Assembly (NCBI GenBank): GCA_963709185.1
Contig: CAVPVQ010000015.1
Span: forward strand, 434,001 to 498,000
Direction of reading: 5' to 3'
From: Roseiarcus sp963709185
GTDB lineage: Bacteria > Pseudomonadota > Alphaproteobacteria > Rhizobiales > Beijerinckiaceae
DNA: 64,000 bases
This document shows, in pieces, positions 63,004 to 64,000 of this stretch. How positions within the stretch are numbered: position 1 is the stretch's first letter; the number at the start of each line of letters is the position of its first letter. The notes under the pieces were generated by a model. That model saw nothing but the letters and a program-made list of their open reading frames with translations, searched no databases and was not told the origin of the DNA. A program made the translations under genes and the position numbers.

Positions 63004-63750
63004 ATGAGAATGTCCTGCTGGCGGTTGTTGATCTGGCTGATCGCCGGCGCGTTCGGCACGCCCGCTTTTGCCGTGGTCGGACCCGCCGCCGAGGACCTCA
63101 GCTATTCCGGCCATATCGTCATGGTGCTCAAGCGCGCCGGCGATCGCGCCGGCTTTTGCAGCGGCGTCGTGGTGGCGCCGCGCGCTATCCTGACGGCCGC
63201 CCATTGCGTTGCGCCAATCCGGGATATGCGCATTCACTACCGCGACGACGCCGGCCAGCCGGTGTTGATCGACGTCGAGGCGGTCGCCGTGCACCCGACT
63301 TACCGGGCCGACGCCGTGGCGCGGCGCGTCGTCTCCATCGACCTCGCCCTGTTGCGCACCCAAGCGCCGCTCGACGAACGATTTTCAGCGGCCGTGCTCG
63401 ACGACGGGGGCGTCGTCGCGGTGGGAAGCCCGTTGCGGATCTTTGGTTACGGTGTGGCGCACGAAGGTGAGGGGAAGAGCGCGGGCGTCCTGCGCAGCGC
63501 CGCCTTGCGGGTGCGCGCGCCCCTTTCGAGGATTCTTCTCTGGGCCGAGGACCCGAACGGCGCCGGCGCGGGCGCCTGCGCAGGCGATTCCGGCGGCCCG
63601 ATCCTGTCGGAAGACGGCCGTCAGGTCCTCGCGATCTCCACCTGGTCGGCAGGGAGCGGCGCGCGCCGTTGCGGGACCATCACCCAAGGGCCGCTCGTCG
63701 CCCCGCAGCGCGGCTGGATCGACGGCGTGCTGAAGGGCTGGGGGCTCTAG
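63004..63750 (+). CDS. Exported trypsin-like serine protease
   Basis: 248-residue S1-family protease. Signal peptide about 1-23 (LLIWLIAGAFGTPAFA). Catalytic triad: His67 in LTAAHC, Asp113 in SIDLALLRT, Ser196 in GDSGGPI; three Cys pairs are possible. Unlike DegP it has no PDZ domain. ATG at 63004 (MRMSCW) gives the correct signal peptide. It is divergent from the PepSY operon, so it may respond to the same envelope signal. Proteolytic target unknown. Confidence 0.87.
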   Translation: MRMSCWRLLIWLIAGAFGTPAFAVVGPAAEDLSYSGHIVMVLKRAGDRAGFCSGVVVAPRAILTAAHCVAPIRDMRIHYRDDAGQPVLIDVEAVAVHPTYRADAVARRVVSIDLALLRTQAPLDERFSAAVLDDGGVVAVGSPLRIFGYGVAHEGEGKSAGVLRSAALRVRAPLSRILLWAEDPNGAGAGACAGDSGGPILSEDGRQVLAISTWSAGSGARRCGTITQGPLVAPQRGWIDGVLKGWGL

Positions 63751-63867
63751 GACGATCAACTCCCACGGCCCGTCTTGCGGCGCACCGGCCTACCGAAAGC
63801 GCCAAAGCCGCGGTCCAACCTGCAGCGTGGACGCCGGACCGCGCCAGCGCCGTGGCCCCCGCCCGGC

Positions 63868-64000
63868 TCAGTCGCCGCCCTGCCCCGGCGGCCGGTTTGG
63901 CCACGTGACGATCCTCTCCGGCCACAACTCGACCGGCACATCCTCCTCGCCGGCGCTGACCCGCCCGCGCACGGAAACCCCCGCCTCGTGCACGGTCTCC
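63868..64000 (-). CDS. C-terminal end of an unidentified protein (cut by window edge)
   Basis: The last 43 codons and stop of a gene running in from the right edge. The visible product contains VSVRGRVSAGEEDVPVELWPERIVTWPN and ends PPGQGGD. The third codon positions are almost all G or C, as in the real genes here, which supports coding. Too short to name a family. Confidence 0.5.
   Translation of the reverse strand, partial: ETVHEAGVSVRGRVSAGEEDVPVELWPERIVTWPNRPPGQGGD

Noticed and set aside
1..64000. Mobile elements, prophage, CRISPR arrays, toxin-antitoxin or defence genes
   Set aside because: No transposase, integrase, phage structural, Cas or nuclease-type proteins and no regularly spaced repeats were found on either strand.

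Overview
This 64 kb window is GC-rich chromosomal DNA of an alphaproteobacterium, most likely of the order Hyphomicrobiales (Rhizobiales). The gene order trpG-trpD-trpC-moaC-moeA, the compact cytochrome c maturation operon ccmI-ccmE-ccmF-ccmH (cycHJKL of rhizobia) beside an OmpR-type two-component pair, and GANTC motifs all fit that group. I cannot name a genus. No transposase, integrase, phage gene or CRISPR array was seen. The only RNA gene found is a tRNA-Thr.

Bases 1 to about 32,000 form a catabolic and transport region. It holds three CUT2-type sugar ABC transporters (one cut by the left edge, one complete at 20.1-25.0 kb, one of rhamnose RhaSTPQ type at 25.1-29.9 kb). It also holds a nitroreductase, an aldo/keto reductase, three SDR dehydrogenases, an amidohydrolase, a LysR regulator, LeuB/LeuC/LeuD-like enzymes, a tandem class III CoA-transferase, two paralogous metallo-beta-lactamase-fold hydrolases, an SMP-30/gluconolactonase-type lactonase, a thiolase-fold protein paired with a DUF35 zinc-ribbon partner (like the steroid retro-aldolase Ltp2/ChsH2), and an alpha/beta hydrolase. 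Six intergenic regions between 1.9 and 20 kb carry the same spaced motif, GCGATG-N6-TTCCCAA-N2-ACGACTTCGG, each pointing toward the next gene. Two of the copies are palindromic and lie between divergent operons. This is the strongest sign that these genes form one regulon and probably one unrecognised degradation pathway.

Bases 32.2 to 44.3 kb form an exopolysaccharide locus: an N-acetyltransferase-like protein, a TylF-like methyltransferase, a polysaccharide deacetylase, two glycosyltransferases, an O-antigen ligase/polymerase-like protein, a Wzz/BY-kinase-like protein with a degenerate P-loop, a DUF6492-like protein, a secreted GH16 glycanase and a Wzx-like flippase. A tandem PilZ protein next to it suggests cyclic-di-GMP control.

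Bases 45.3 to 64 kb are mostly housekeeping: trpGDC, moaC-moeA, guaB, an MFS exporter, tRNA-Thr, a FeeM-like acyltransferase, the ccm operon, a histidine kinase/response regulator/PepSY operon, a secreted trypsin-like protease, and the C-terminal end of an unidentified protein at the right edge.

Five genes are each broken by one apparent one-base insertion. In four of them removing one base turns GANNTC into GANTC, the CcrM methylation site, and the fifth lies beside an intact GANTC. This suggests systematic sequencing error at methylated sites rather than true pseudogenes, so these genes are described as complete.
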